A stretch of DNA of 64,000 bases from the NCBI RefSeq assembly GCF_001598555.1, contig NZ_BCZE01000023.1:1-64000 (forward strand). The letters run 5' to 3'. The notes beneath the pieces are model-generated. The model made no database searches. It was not told the DNA's origin and was given only the letters and a program-made list of their open reading frames with translations. This document shows, piece after piece, positions 19,007 through 28,962 of the stretch (positions are counted from its first letter, which is position 1; each line of letters begins with the position of its first letter). Both the position numbers and the translations under genes were made by a program. This stretch comes from Novosphingobium rosa NBRC 15208 (GTDB taxonomy: Bacteria > Pseudomonadota > Alphaproteobacteria > Sphingomonadales > Sphingomonadaceae).

Positions 19007-20050
19007 TCAGGCGGGGATACGCTGATCCTGTTCGGCTTCCTGGAGGCTGCTCAACAGGCGCCGCGTCTGGTTGACGGCGCCATCGCTGGCAATGCCGACA
19101 AAGGCGCGCAGCGGAGCATCGTTGATGCGCAGCTGCTGGGCCTGGAGCGTGACTTCATCCTCGGTGATCGTGTCGAAGAACTGGTCGAACAGCACATCGG
19201 GCACGCCGCTTTCCGGCGAGGCGGTGGTGCAGATGGTCCAGAGGTAATGGCTGGTGGTGTCGGTTTCGGGCGTGATGAAATGGTTGTTGGCCAGCATGAA
19301 GCCGTTGTCGCGCTTGCCTTCATAGGCCCCGGTGCCCACATCGCAGCCACCGGCATTGACCCGGCAGTTCATGCCGCGCGCGGGTTCAAAGCGCACTTCC
19401 TGCCAGCGGTCGACCCGGCCCTTGAAGCCGCCCGCGTCGACATAGGATTTGGGCGGCACCGAATTGGGCATCTTGCGCAGCAGGGTCACCTTGCGGCCGT
19501 CGAACTCCACCTTGGTGTCGGCGTTGTAATGCTGTTCCGGATTGCCGCCGATGGTCTTGGCATGGATGTAGGGGACGTGGGTCAGATCCATGATGTTGTC
19601 GATGATCAGCTGCCAGTCGGCCTTCACATGGAAGTTGTAGGGGCGCCAGGTCCACTTGGGATCGTCATGCTCGGGATTGTCGATGATCGTGGCGGGATCG
19701 GCCAGGGCGGGCTCGCCCATCCAGATCCAGATCAGGTGATCCTTCTCCACCACCGGATAGTGGCGCACATTGGCCGCGGCGGGGATGCGCTGCTGGTTGG
19801 GAATGCGCGTGCAGGTCCCCTTGCCGTCGAACTCGACGCCGTGATAGCAGCAGCGGATGATGTTGCCCTCGACATGGCCGGCGCTCAGCGGCATGGCGCG
19901 GTGGCTGCAACGGTCTTCCAGCGCGGCGATCTGCCCGTCCTGGGTGCGGAACAGCACGACGGCCTCGTTCAGATATTTGCGGCCCAGCGCCTTGCCGGGG
20001 GCGATTTCATCGGCGAAAGCCGCGACATACCACGTGTTGCGAATGAACAT
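19007..20050 (-). CDS. Rieske non-haem iron oxygenase, VanA/O-demethylase-like
   Basis: This 347-residue terminal oxygenase has the Rieske ligands Cys48, His50, Cys67 and His70 (CSHR...CCYHG) and mononuclear iron ligands His158 and His163 with Asp155 or Asn152 in DNIMDLTHVPYIH. The N-terminus FIRNTWYVAAF is typical of vanillate O-demethylase and related monooxygenases. The start at 20050 follows a GGGAG site; the frame continues upstream without family similarity. No reductase is adjacent on this strand; the flavin-FeS reductase at 24984 could supply it. The true substrate is unknown. Confidence 0.92.
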   Translation of the reverse strand: MFIRNTWYVAAFADEIAPGKALGRKYLNEAVVLFRTQDGQIAALEDRCSHRAMPLSAGHVEGNIIRCCYHGVEFDGKGTCTRIPNQQRIPAAANVRHYPVVEKDHLIWIWMGEPALADPATIIDNPEHDDPKWTWRPYNFHVKADWQLIIDNIMDLTHVPYIHAKTIGGNPEQHYNADTKVEFDGRKVTLLRKMPNSVPPKSYVDAGGFKGRVDRWQEVRFEPARGMNCRVNAGGCDVGTGAYEGKRDNGFMLANNHFITPETDTTSHYLWTICTTASPESGVPDVLFDQFFDTITEDEVTLQAQQLRINDAPLRAFVGIASDGAVNQTRRLLSSLQEAEQDQRIPA

Positions 20051-20196
20051 GAGGATCTCCCGAATTGATTCTTCAAAGAGGTTTTTGCCCCTTCTGTTGG
20101 GGGCGAAAGTATGGCTGGAGGCGGGGGCAGGCCAATTGCAATCACATAAAGCCATAAGAAAAATGGGATGCGATCAGCCCACCCAATGAATGACCC

Positions 20197-20976
20197 TCAG
20201 CGCAGATAAAGCCCGCCGTTCATATCCAGCGTGGCCCCCACGAAGAAACCGCCCCGGTCCGACGCCAGCAGGGCGGTGGCCGCCGCGATCTCACCCACCG
20301 CCATAAAGCGGCCGATCGGCACTTCCCCTTCCACGCGGGCGATCTGCTCGGCGCTGAGGCGGGCCTTGGCGGTGTCGATCGGTCCGGGGGCGATGGCGTT
20401 CACCGTCACGCCGCTGCCGGCCAGATAGCGGGCGAAATATTTGGTCAGCATGATCGCGCCGGCCTTGGAAGCCGCATAATGCGGCGAGGCCACCGTGCCA
20501 CCGTTCTGCCCGGCCAGCGAGGTGATGTTGACGATGCGGCCATAGCCATGCTCGCGCATATGTTCGGAAAAGAGCTGGCAGCTCAGGAACACGCTGCGCA
20601 TGTTGATCTGGACGATCTCGTCGAATTCCTCGGGGGTGATGTCCTGCGTGGGGGTGCGTTTGGCATGGCCTGCATTGTTGACCACAATGTCCACCCGGCC
20701 CCATTGGGCCACGATGGCATCACGCGCGGCGATGAAATCCTGCTTGCTGCGCACATCCAGCGTGAGGGCGATGGCCGTGGCGCCGCTCGGGTCGAGCGAG
20801 TGGGCCACCGCCTGCGCGGCTTCCAGATTGACATCGCTGACCGCGACATGACCGCCCCCGGCATGGATCTCGCGGGCGACGGCCTCGCCCACCCCGGCGC
20901 CCGCGCCGGTGATCAGCGCATTGCGGCCCGCGAAGGAGAAGCTGCCATTGGCGGGAAGGGTGAAGGTGTCGGTCAT
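20197..20976 (-). CDS. Short-chain dehydrogenase/reductase
   Basis: This 259-residue classical SDR has the cofactor motif GAGAGVG (24-30), Asp48 after strand 2 (favouring NAD), NNAG (100-103) and the catalytic Ser153, Tyr167 and Lys171. It probably oxidises a secondary alcohol or reduces a ketone formed in the pathway. It lies between a TonB receptor gene and the VanA-like oxygenase gene, all on the minus strand, as one likely transcript. Confidence 0.92.
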   Translation of the reverse strand: MTDTFTLPANGSFSFAGRNALITGAGAGVGEAVAREIHAGGGHVAVSDVNLEAAQAVAHSLDPSGATAIALTLDVRSKQDFIAARDAIVAQWGRVDIVVNNAGHAKRTPTQDITPEEFDEIVQINMRSVFLSCQLFSEHMREHGYGRIVNITSLAGQNGGTVASPHYAASKAGAIMLTKYFARYLAGSGVTVNAIAPGPIDTAKARLSAEQIARVEGEVPIGRFMAVGEIAAATALLASDRGGFFVGATLDMNGGLYLR

Positions 20977-21038
20977 GAGGCGTTTTCCGTTTGAAATGGG
21001 GGACGGAGCGGCCTGTGCCCGCTCCGTCCCGGGGCTGG

Positions 21039-23282
21039 TCAGGGGCGCAGCGAGACGGTCAGGCCATAGGTGCGCGGCTGGTTGGTGAAGATCTTCCAAT
21101 AGGTGGCGCCTCGGCCCGGCACCGCCAGGAAGGAGGTGATGTCGTCGGCGTTCACGATCTGGAAGTTGTTGGTGAGGTTCTTGGCCCAGGCGCTGATCTG
21201 CCAGCGCTTGTTGGAGGATTCGAAGGTCAGTCTTGCGTTGAGCGTCTTGCCCTCGGTCTTGTTGTAGAGGTTGGAATAGAGGCGCAGCGTGTTGGCGTCA
21301 TCGGTGGAGATTTTCGCCGAATAGCTGAAATCGGCCTGCGGGGTCAGCGTGGCGCCGCCCTTCAGTTCATAGGCATAGCTGGCGCCCAGGCTGAAGGCAT
21401 CATGCGGCGCGAATTTGGCCGGGTTGCCCGAATAGTCGACATTGACCAGCGGATCGCGCAGCGAGGTGTAATGGCCCGCCAGATGGGTGTAATTGGCGTT
21501 GATGCGGAAGGCCGGGGTGATGCGCAGCACGCTTTCCACCTCGGCGCCGCGCATCTGCAGCGTGCCATTGTAGGTATGGGCGATGCCCCCCGCGCCCGAG
21601 AAGTTCTGGAGATTGCTGGTCTTCTGGTCGAAGAGCGAGACGTTGAAATCCAGCCGGTTGTCGAGCAGGCGGGTCTTGGCGCCGACCTCGATGTTGCGGG
21701 CCTTTTCGGGTTCGAGCGGAATGGTGGGGTTGCGATAGGCATTGTCCACGAAGCCGCCCGATTTGAAGCCGCGCGCGAAGGTGGCATAGAGATTGACCTT
21801 GCGCACCGGCTCATATTTTACGGTGAAGCGCGGGGTGAAGGCATTCCAGGTCTTGCCACCGGAGGCCCGTACCTCGCCGGGGAAGCCGAAGGCGGCGATC
21901 GCGCCGGGGTCGGTGTTGCTGTAGGCATGGTAATCGATCTGCTTACGGTCGCTGGTGTAGCGCCCGCCTGCCACCACCGCCAGTGTGTCGGTGAGTTTGA
22001 AGGTCGCCTCGCCGAAGACCGCGATCGAGCGGACATTGCCGCTCTGCACGCGCACGATGTTGGTGACGCCCGGATTGGGCCGGATCGCCGTGCCGGTCGA
22101 GGAGGTGGAGAGCGGGCTGTAATTGAAGGTGTTGGTGGTGGAAACGTCGGCGGAGAGGAAATAGGCCCCCACCACATAGGACAGGCGGTTGGGCGCCGAG
22201 GCGAAGCGCACCTCCTGCGTGAAGCTGCGGTTGCGCACATCCTGCCTGCGGTCGAACACCGGCGTTGTCGTGCCCACCGGCACATCGTCGTTGATCGCGT
22301 GGCTGTCATTCATGCGATAGCCGCTGATCGCGGTCAGCGTGCCGCCCAGCAGGTCGAGGTCGCCGCGCGCATAGAAGCCGCGCAGCCGCTGGCTGTAGGG
22401 CGAGGGCGCGAAGTCATTGTTGGTCCATTGCGCGTTGGTGAATTTGCCGAAGCTGGCGGGAATGGCCTGATTGCCGCCGATGCCCAGCTGGATCGCGCCG
22501 CCATTGCCGGTGGTGTAGGAATAATCGCCCGCCAGCACGATCTTGAGCGTGTCGGTCGGCTTGAAGAGCAGCTTGCCGCGCATGGCATAGCCCTCGGTCT
22601 GGCCGTAATGCCCGCTCTGGTTGGGGGTGTTGATCAGGCCATCGCCGCGCTCGGTGCTGAAAGCGAAGCGCGCGGCCACCTTGTCATCGACGATGGGGGC
22701 GTTGAACATGGCCTCGGTGCGCAGATAACCGCCATTGCCCCCGGTCACCTCCCCGAAATAGTCTTCCTTCATCTCGGGATTGTTGGTGACGACCGAGATC
22801 GCCCCGCCCACCACATTGCGCCCGAACAGCGTGCCCTGCGGCCCGCGCAGCACCTCGACGCGCTGGATGTCGTAGAAATTGGCGTTCAGATCGTTGTTGA
22901 ACACATAATAGACGTCATCCATGAAATAGGCGACGGGCGTGTCCAGCGTAGCGGTGCGGAAGGTGGAAACATTGCCGCGGATCGCCACGATGGAGAGCGA
23001 TTTGTCGGCGGTGTTGATGGTGATGCCCGGGATCTGCTGCACCAGCGCGGCAGGGCTGAACACCTGCTGGGTGCGCAATTGCTCACCCCCGAAGGCGGCC
23101 ATGGAGAAGGGCACTTCACGCACGGTCGATTCGCGGCGCTGAGCTGTCACGATAATATCTTCGGATGATGCCGCATCTGCCTGCGGTGCGGGTTGAGCAG
23201 CCTGCTGGGCATAGGCCAGACCGGGCAGAAGGCTGGCAGACAATGCAAAAGCTGCTGAAATATATCTATATTTTCCTGACAT
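21039..23282 (-). CDS. TonB-dependent outer-membrane receptor (catabolic island, 1)
   Basis: The 747-residue protein has a signal peptide ending near AYAQ (about 25), a TonB box-like DIIVTAQRRES, a plug with VEVLRGPQGTLFGRN and GGAISVVTN, and a barrel ending in a YGLTVSLRP-type strand with a terminal Pro. This sphingomonad receptor type usually serves hydrophobic or aromatic compounds. The leader carries operator copy 1 (23384-23398). It heads a TonB-SDR-oxygenase-MFS unit. Confidence 0.93.
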   Translation of the reverse strand: MSGKYRYISAAFALSASLLPGLAYAQQAAQPAPQADAASSEDIIVTAQRRESTVREVPFSMAAFGGEQLRTQQVFSPAALVQQIPGITINTADKSLSIVAIRGNVSTFRTATLDTPVAYFMDDVYYVFNNDLNANFYDIQRVEVLRGPQGTLFGRNVVGGAISVVTNNPEMKEDYFGEVTGGNGGYLRTEAMFNAPIVDDKVAARFAFSTERGDGLINTPNQSGHYGQTEGYAMRGKLLFKPTDTLKIVLAGDYSYTTGNGGAIQLGIGGNQAIPASFGKFTNAQWTNNDFAPSPYSQRLRGFYARGDLDLLGGTLTAISGYRMNDSHAINDDVPVGTTTPVFDRRQDVRNRSFTQEVRFASAPNRLSYVVGAYFLSADVSTTNTFNYSPLSTSSTGTAIRPNPGVTNIVRVQSGNVRSIAVFGEATFKLTDTLAVVAGGRYTSDRKQIDYHAYSNTDPGAIAAFGFPGEVRASGGKTWNAFTPRFTVKYEPVRKVNLYATFARGFKSGGFVDNAYRNPTIPLEPEKARNIEVGAKTRLLDNRLDFNVSLFDQKTSNLQNFSGAGGIAHTYNGTLQMRGAEVESVLRITPAFRINANYTHLAGHYTSLRDPLVNVDYSGNPAKFAPHDAFSLGASYAYELKGGATLTPQADFSYSAKISTDDANTLRLYSNLYNKTEGKTLNARLTFESSNKRWQISAWAKNLTNNFQIVNADDITSFLAVPGRGATYWKIFTNQPRTYGLTVSLRP

Positions 23283-23383
23283 CCGAATGAATTCCCCCTA
23301 TTTGCGGACGGTTTTCCTTCCGCCTCGTGAGGGACACAAGCAGCAAAGCGCGAATGGCTGCAAGAGCATCGTCCCGTTTTTTG

Positions 23384-23398
23384 AATGGTAAGACCTTA
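23384..23398. promoter_or_regulatory. GntR-type operator candidate 1
   Basis: AATGGT-AAG-ACCTTA, about 100 bp upstream of the TonB receptor gene and 130 bp upstream of the Rieske operon. Its flank GTTTTTTG is shared with copy 5. AATGGT is identical to the perfect copies at 31750 and 35130; the right half matches copies 5 and 7. Confidence 0.65.
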
Positions 23399-23525
23399 TT
23401 CCGATTGGGGGTGGGGGCGTTCAACCTTTAGCTAGGATCGGGCAAGGTCACGGTCGGGCCGCGGGGCGGGGGATGCTCCCGGGCAGACCGACCGGACCAG
23501 ACACCAGCAGAGGAAGATCCTGACA

Positions 23526-24839
23526 ATGCAGTCCAACGACAGTATCGATCTGACCCGGGTGGGCCCTGGCACGGTCATGGGCGCGTTCATGCGCCAATAC
23601 TGGATGCCGGCCTGCCTGTCGTCCGAAGTCAAGGCCGATGGCGATCCGGTGCGCCTGATGATCATGTGCGAGAAGCTGATCGCCTTCCGCGACAGTTCGG
23701 GCCGGGTCGGCATCATGGATCACCGCTGCCCGCACCGCTGCGCCTCGCTGTTCATCGGCCGCAACGAGCAGAACGGCATCCGCTGCGTCTATCACGGCTG
23801 GAAGTTCGATGTGGACGGCAAATGCGTCGATATGCCCTCGGTGCCCGCGCGCATGGACTTCAAGGAAAAGGTCCACGCCAAGGCCTACAAGACGCATGAA
23901 GCCAACGGGCTGATCTGGGTCTATATGGGCGAGAACCAGGCCAATCCGCCGCCGTTGCCCGAGATCGAGGCGACGATGCATCCGGAGGCCGAAATCTGGT
24001 GCCTGCAGCGCGACTGCAACTGGCTCCAGGCGCTGGAAGGCGACATCGACACCAGCCATGTCGGTTTCCTGCATGTCGGCTCGATCGAGGCGGATGATCT
24101 GGACGAGGATCACCCGATGCGCCCCACCGTGCTGGACCGCGCACCCGAATATGAGGTTGCCCAGGCCGACTGGGGCGTGATGTATGGCGCCCACCGTCCC
24201 AATGACGACGGGCAGAAGTCATGGCGCGTGGCGCATTACATGTTCCCTTTCTGGACGCAGACGCCCAACAACCGCTTCGCCACCCGCGCCATCGCCCGTG
24301 CATGGGTGCCGATGGATGACGAGCATTCGATGCTCTTCGACATCACCTGCGGCGTCGATGCCGGCAATCCGGCCTACACCTCGACACTCAAGGACGGCAC
24401 GCCGCTGTTCGACACGATCCAGTATGCCCCCAACACCACCGACTGGTATGGCCGCTGGCGCTCGGCGGACAGCCAGGCCAATGACTGGGCGATCGACCGC
24501 GAGTTGCAGCGCAACGGCACGCAGTTCACCGGCATTCCCAACATCACCATGCAGGATCAGGCGGTGACGGAAAGCATGGGGCCGATCACCGACCACAATT
24601 TCGAAAATCTGGCGCCGACCGACCAGATGATCGCCCGTGTGCGCCGCCGCGTGCTGCTGGCCGCCCGCGCTCTGGCCAACAAGGGCACGGCGGGGCCGGG
24701 CGTGGAGGATCCCGCGATCTTTTACCGTGCCCGCGCCGGGTCTTTCCTGCACAATCCGGACGATACGCTGCAACAGGCTTACGAGGTGGCGCTGACCAAG
24801 GCGGTGCGTTGGCCCGAAAAGGTCGAGGCGGCGGAATAA
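23526..24839 (+). CDS. Rieske non-haem iron oxygenase, phthalate-dioxygenase-like
   Basis: This 437-residue oxygenase has Rieske ligands Cys68, His70, Cys87 and His90 and iron ligands His178 and His183 in LEGDIDTSHVGFLHVG. The RVGPGTVMGAFMRQYW N-terminus and overall length match the phthalate 4,5-dioxygenase/LigX type of ring-hydroxylating or O-demethylating enzyme. The reductase gene follows 144 bases later. It opens a plus-strand operon with reductase, transporter, GMC dehydrogenase and aldehyde dehydrogenase, so it probably performs the first attack on the substrate. Confidence 0.93.
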   Translation: MQSNDSIDLTRVGPGTVMGAFMRQYWMPACLSSEVKADGDPVRLMIMCEKLIAFRDSSGRVGIMDHRCPHRCASLFIGRNEQNGIRCVYHGWKFDVDGKCVDMPSVPARMDFKEKVHAKAYKTHEANGLIWVYMGENQANPPPLPEIEATMHPEAEIWCLQRDCNWLQALEGDIDTSHVGFLHVGSIEADDLDEDHPMRPTVLDRAPEYEVAQADWGVMYGAHRPNDDGQKSWRVAHYMFPFWTQTPNNRFATRAIARAWVPMDDEHSMLFDITCGVDAGNPAYTSTLKDGTPLFDTIQYAPNTTDWYGRWRSADSQANDWAIDRELQRNGTQFTGIPNITMQDQAVTESMGPITDHNFENLAPTDQMIARVRRRVLLAARALANKGTAGPGVEDPAIFYRARAGSFLHNPDDTLQQAYEVALTKAVRWPEKVEAAE

Positions 24840-24983
24840 CACAACCGGGTCGGCGCGATCCATGCGCCGGCCCCTCAAACGACAGGCATATCAGGTGACG
24901 ACACGCATACGGGCAGCGGCAGGCCATCGATCCATGACGGTCCGCCTCCGCCACGAGACGCATCGCGCCAAAAGGAGAGTGTG

Positions 24984-25916
24984 ATGCAGGCACGTATCAA
25001 GGCCATCCGCTGGGAGGCCGAGGGCATTCTGGCTTTCGTTCTGGAGCCGCTGGGCGGCGGGCTGATGCCCGCGTTCGAGCCGGGTGCGCATATCGATGTG
25101 CAACTGGCGCCGGGGCTGACGCGCAGCTATTCGCTGGCCAACGATCCGGCGATCCGCGGCTCTTACGAGATCGGCGTCCATTTCTCGCCGACCAGCCGGG
25201 GCGGCTCGCGCCATATTCATGAGCGCTGGCGCGCGGGCGATGTGATCGAGATTTCCGAGCCGAAGAACAACTTCCCGCTGGTGGAGGATGCCACCCATAC
25301 CGTACTGATCGCCGGGGGCATCGGCATCACACCGATGCTGCCGATGATCGCGCGGCTCAACAAGCTGGGCCGCAGCTGGGCGCTGCATTACGTCTCCGCC
25401 TCGCCCGAACGCGCGGCCTATGTGGCGCATCTGGAAGCCCATGATGGCGTGATCATCGCCTTCGATGGCGTGCCGGGCGGCCAGCGGCTGGACCTCAAGG
25501 CGATCTGCGACGGTGCGCCAGCGGACGCGCATCTCTATTGCTGCGGGCCCACGGGCATGCTCGATGCCTTTGTGGCGATCAACAAGGATCGCCCCAAGGA
25601 CCACGTTCATATCGAATATTTCAGCGCCGAAACCGAAGTGGCCACCGAGGGCGGCTACACGCTCGAACTGGCGCGCAGCGGGCAGACCATCGCGGTGGAA
25701 GAGGGCGAGACCATGCTCGATGCCCTGCTCTCCGCGGGGGTCGACATCGGCTTTGCCTGCGGCGAGGGCGTTTGCGGCACCTGCGAGGTCAAGGTGCTGG
25801 ATGGCATCCCCGACCACCGCGACCATTTTCTGACCGATGAGGACAAAGCGTCCAACCGCTCGATCATGGTTTGCTGTTCGGGATCGAAATCGTCGCGTCT
25901 GGTGCTGGATATCTGA
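24984..25916 (+). CDS. Flavin/2Fe-2S oxygenase reductase (VanB/phthalate reductase type)
   Basis: This 310-residue class IA reductase passes electrons from NAD(P)H to a Rieske oxygenase. Order of domains: flavin domain with RSYSLAN (48-54), nucleotide domain with GGIGITPML (111-119) and CCGPTGM, and a C-terminal plant-type 2Fe-2S domain with CGEGVCGTCEVKV and a final Cys. The ATG at 24984 follows AAAGGAGA; a GTG codon immediately precedes it. It is the only such reductase in the window and could serve both oxygenases. Confidence 0.95.
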   Translation: MQARIKAIRWEAEGILAFVLEPLGGGLMPAFEPGAHIDVQLAPGLTRSYSLANDPAIRGSYEIGVHFSPTSRGGSRHIHERWRAGDVIEISEPKNNFPLVEDATHTVLIAGGIGITPMLPMIARLNKLGRSWALHYVSASPERAAYVAHLEAHDGVIIAFDGVPGGQRLDLKAICDGAPADAHLYCCGPTGMLDAFVAINKDRPKDHVHIEYFSAETEVATEGGYTLELARSGQTIAVEEGETMLDALLSAGVDIGFACGEGVCGTCEVKVLDGIPDHRDHFLTDEDKASNRSIMVCCSGSKSSRLVLDI

Positions 25917-25979
25917 GCCCGGCGCGGTGCTGGACACGGACGGACAGAGGGCGGCACGAACCGCCACGCCGGAGAGGAG

Positions 25980-27302
25980 ATGAATGTGACCGGTTACGCG
26001 ACAGGAGTGACCTCGCCCCGCAAGGGGGCCGCCGGAGCCTATCGGCTTGGGGTGGTGCTGCTTGTCGCCCTGACGGTGGTGCTCGATGGGCTGGACAATC
26101 AGATGCTGGGCCTGGCCGCGCCCGCGCTGCTCCACGAATGGGGGCTGGCGCGCGGCGTGCTGGGCGGCATCTTCGCGCTGGGCTTTGTCGGCATGGCGCT
26201 GGGCACGCTGGCCGCCGGGCAGATCGGTGACACGCGCGGGCGCCGTATCGCCCTGCTGCTGGGGGTGACGGTCTTCGGTCTGGCCACGTTGGCGACGGGC
26301 TTTGCCGCCACGGTATGGCAACTGGCCTTGCTCAAAACACTGGCCGGTGTCGGGCTTGGCGGTGTGCCGGGCACGGCGGCGGCGATGATCGCGGAGTTCT
26401 CCACCGCGCGCTGGCGCAGTCTGGCGGTGACCTTCGGCGTGGTTTGCGTCTCGATCGGCGGCATTCTGGGCGGCAGCGCGGCGGCGGCGATCCTGCCCGC
26501 GCTGGGTTGGCGCTGGCTGTTCTGGTGCAGCGGCGTGGTGACGCTGGTGGTGGCCCTGGCGCTGATCCGCCTGCTGCCGGAATCACCGGGCTTTCTGGCG
26601 CGCCATTCCGGTCGCCGCGCCGAACTGGCACGCGTGCTGGACCGGCTGGGCGAGGTGGCGCCGCCTCAGGCCTCGCGCGACACCGCAGCCCTGCCGCCCC
26701 TGAGCCAGCTGGTGGCGCCCGAACTGGCGCGCAGCACGCTGGGCCTGTCCATGGCGATGCTCTCGGGCATGTTTCTGATCTATCTGATGTTCAACTGGGC
26801 GCCGACCATGCTGGCGGCACAGGGCATGGCTCTGCGTGACAGCAGTCTGGGTCTCACCTGCTTCAACATCGGCGGCACGGTCGGCGCCTTGCTGGCCGCG
26901 CTGGCGATCATGGGCCTGGGATCGCGCGTCACGCTGACGGCGATGGCCGGGCTGGGGGCGGTGGTCTGCGGTGTTCTGGCCTTGATGCCACTGGGCCACG
27001 GCGTGCCGCTGATGGTTGGCCTTGCCGCGCTGGGGCTGACGGGCAGCGCGGCGCAATCGGCGATGTTTGCGCTGGGCGCCCATGCCTTTCCGCTGCCTTT
27101 GCGGGCGCGCGGCATGGGTGTGATGGGGGCGGCCGGGCGGATCGGGGCGCTGGTCAGCGCTTTGGCCGGATCGTGGCTGGTGGCCGGGCGCGGTGGCTTT
27201 TTCGCGGTGCTGGGCGTTCTGTTGATCGTCAACATGCTGAGTTTTCTGGCCGTGCGCGGTCATATTCCCCCGCTGGGCCGGGGTAGAGCCAAGGATCTTT
27301 GA
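25980..27302 (+). CDS. MFS transporter, aromatic acid:proton symporter-like
   Basis: This 440-residue 12-helix transporter has VVLDGLDNQMLGLAAPAL in helix 1, the position of the DGxD motif in the AAHS (PcaK/BenK) family, and the loop GQIGDTRGRRIALLLG. It probably imports an acid across the inner membrane. A GGAGAGGAG site precedes the start. Its stop overlaps the GMC start (TGATG), indicating coupled translation. Confidence 0.88.
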   Translation: MNVTGYATGVTSPRKGAAGAYRLGVVLLVALTVVLDGLDNQMLGLAAPALLHEWGLARGVLGGIFALGFVGMALGTLAAGQIGDTRGRRIALLLGVTVFGLATLATGFAATVWQLALLKTLAGVGLGGVPGTAAAMIAEFSTARWRSLAVTFGVVCVSIGGILGGSAAAAILPALGWRWLFWCSGVVTLVVALALIRLLPESPGFLARHSGRRAELARVLDRLGEVAPPQASRDTAALPPLSQLVAPELARSTLGLSMAMLSGMFLIYLMFNWAPTMLAAQGMALRDSSLGLTCFNIGGTVGALLAALAIMGLGSRVTLTAMAGLGAVVCGVLALMPLGHGVPLMVGLAALGLTGSAAQSAMFALGAHAFPLPLRARGMGVMGAAGRIGALVSALAGSWLVAGRGGFFAVLGVLLIVNMLSFLAVRGHIPPLGRGRAKDL

Positions 27303-28933
27303 TGGTGAGCGACACATTCGATTATATCGTCATCGGCTCGGGCTCGGCAGGCAGTCTGATGGCCAACCGGCTTTCCGCCGACCCGGCCAACCGTGTCGCG
27401 CTGATCGAGGCGGGCCCGTCTGACCGCCAATGGCCGGTCAACATCAAGACCGCCATGCCGGTGGGCAACATCTTCCTGATCCCCCATGCGCGCTACAATT
27501 GGAAGCATACGCTTTCGGGCAATGTCGAAATCGGCGGGCGCAGCATCAACTTTCCGCGCGGCAAGCTGATGGGCGGGTGCAGCGCGATCAATGGCGGCGT
27601 CTATATCCGTGGTCAGCGTGAGGATTATGAGGGCTGGGTCAAGGCGGGCAACAAGGGGTGGGGCTACAGCGATGTGCTGCCCGCCTTCACCGCCGTCGAG
27701 AATTACGAGGGGCCCAGCAAGCCCTGGCACGGCAAGGGTGGCGAGCTGGACGTGCAGAAGCCGCGCTCCTTCAACCCCATCACCCATGCGATCATCGAAG
27801 CCGCGCAACAGGCGGGCCATGCCCGCAACGAGGATTTCGCGGGTGAGAAACAGGCCGGCTTCGGTCCCTACGACCTCAACCAGCGGCGCGGCACAAGGCT
27901 TTCCAGCGCGCGGGCCTTTCTCCATCCGGTGCTCAAACGCCCCAATCTGACGGTGCTGTCCGACACGCTGGCGCGGCGCATCCTCTTCGATCGCGGGCGG
28001 GCCAATGGGCTGGAGATCGAGCAGGCGGGGCAGCGCCGCACCCTCACCGCGCGGCGCGAGGTGGTGCTGTGCGGCGGAGCCATCAACTCACCGCAGCTGC
28101 TGATGCTCTCGGGCATCGGTCCGGCCGATCATTTGCGCGCCATGGGCATCGAGGTGCTGCATGACCTGCCCGGTGTGGGGGCTCATCTGCAGGATCACCC
28201 CACGGTCCATCTTTCCATGGAGAACCCCAGCGCGGAATCCTATGCCCTCTCGCGGCGGACCTATGGGCGCATTCTGCTCAGTCCTTTCCGCTATCTGTTG
28301 CGGCGCGACGGCATGCTGGCCAGCAATGTGGCGGAATGTGGCGGCTTCCTCTGCACCGACGGCAGCGGGCGGCCCGACATCCAGATCACCTTTCTGGTGG
28401 GTCTGAAGGCCAATGCCCGCGTCATTCCGTCAGAGCATGGCTTTATGGCGCTGGTCCAGCTGCTGCGCCCCAAAAGCGAGGGCTCGGTCCGTCTCACCAG
28501 CAACCGGCCCGAGGACAAGCCGGTGATCGACCCCAATTTCTTCGCCGATCCCTATGACATGCGTACGCTGATCGCCGGTTTCCGCGAGGCGCGCCGCATT
28601 TTCGCCCAGCCTGCTCTGGCCGCCATGACCGGTGCGGAGATCGAGCCGGGCGCCGATGTGCAGAGCGATGCGCAGATCGACCAGGCGCTCCGCAAGATCG
28701 TCAACACCGCCTATCACCCCACCGGCACCTGCAAGATGGGGCCCGACAGCGATCCCATGGCGGTGGTCGACGACCGGCTGCGGGTGCGGGGGGTGTCCGG
28801 GCTGCGGGTGGTCGATGCCTCGGTGATGCCCGCGATCATCAGCGGCAACACCAGTGCCCCCACCATGATGATCGCCCAGCGCGCGGCCGCCTTCATTCTG
28901 GAAGACGCCGCCCGATCCAACATCGCGGCCTGA
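27302..28933 (+). CDS. GMC-family alcohol dehydrogenase (FAD)
   Basis: This 543-residue glucose-methanol-choline oxidoreductase oxidises an alcohol to an aldehyde. It has the FAD motif GSGSAG (12-17), the signature GGCSAINGGVYIRG, the second signature near GGAINSPQLLMLSGIGP, and the C-terminal active site HPTGTCKMG plus GNTSAPTMMIAQRAA. The ATG at 27302 overlaps the MFS stop. The next gene is an aldehyde dehydrogenase, so the pair gives alcohol to acid, as in polyethylene glycol and long-chain alcohol operons of sphingomonads. Confidence 0.93.
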   Translation: MVSDTFDYIVIGSGSAGSLMANRLSADPANRVALIEAGPSDRQWPVNIKTAMPVGNIFLIPHARYNWKHTLSGNVEIGGRSINFPRGKLMGGCSAINGGVYIRGQREDYEGWVKAGNKGWGYSDVLPAFTAVENYEGPSKPWHGKGGELDVQKPRSFNPITHAIIEAAQQAGHARNEDFAGEKQAGFGPYDLNQRRGTRLSSARAFLHPVLKRPNLTVLSDTLARRILFDRGRANGLEIEQAGQRRTLTARREVVLCGGAINSPQLLMLSGIGPADHLRAMGIEVLHDLPGVGAHLQDHPTVHLSMENPSAESYALSRRTYGRILLSPFRYLLRRDGMLASNVAECGGFLCTDGSGRPDIQITFLVGLKANARVIPSEHGFMALVQLLRPKSEGSVRLTSNRPEDKPVIDPNFFADPYDMRTLIAGFREARRIFAQPALAAMTGAEIEPGADVQSDAQIDQALRKIVNTAYHPTGTCKMGPDSDPMAVVDDRLRVRGVSGLRVVDASVMPAIISGNTSAPTMMIAQRAAAFILEDAARSNIAA

Positions 28934-28962
28934 GCCCGCGCAGACAACCAAGGAGAACACCC

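Noticed and set aside
15306-23282. Integrative element inserted at tRNA-Arg(CCT)
   Set aside because: No integrase gene and no visible repeat of the tRNA 3' end was found to the right; only the P450 remnant hints at rearrangement.
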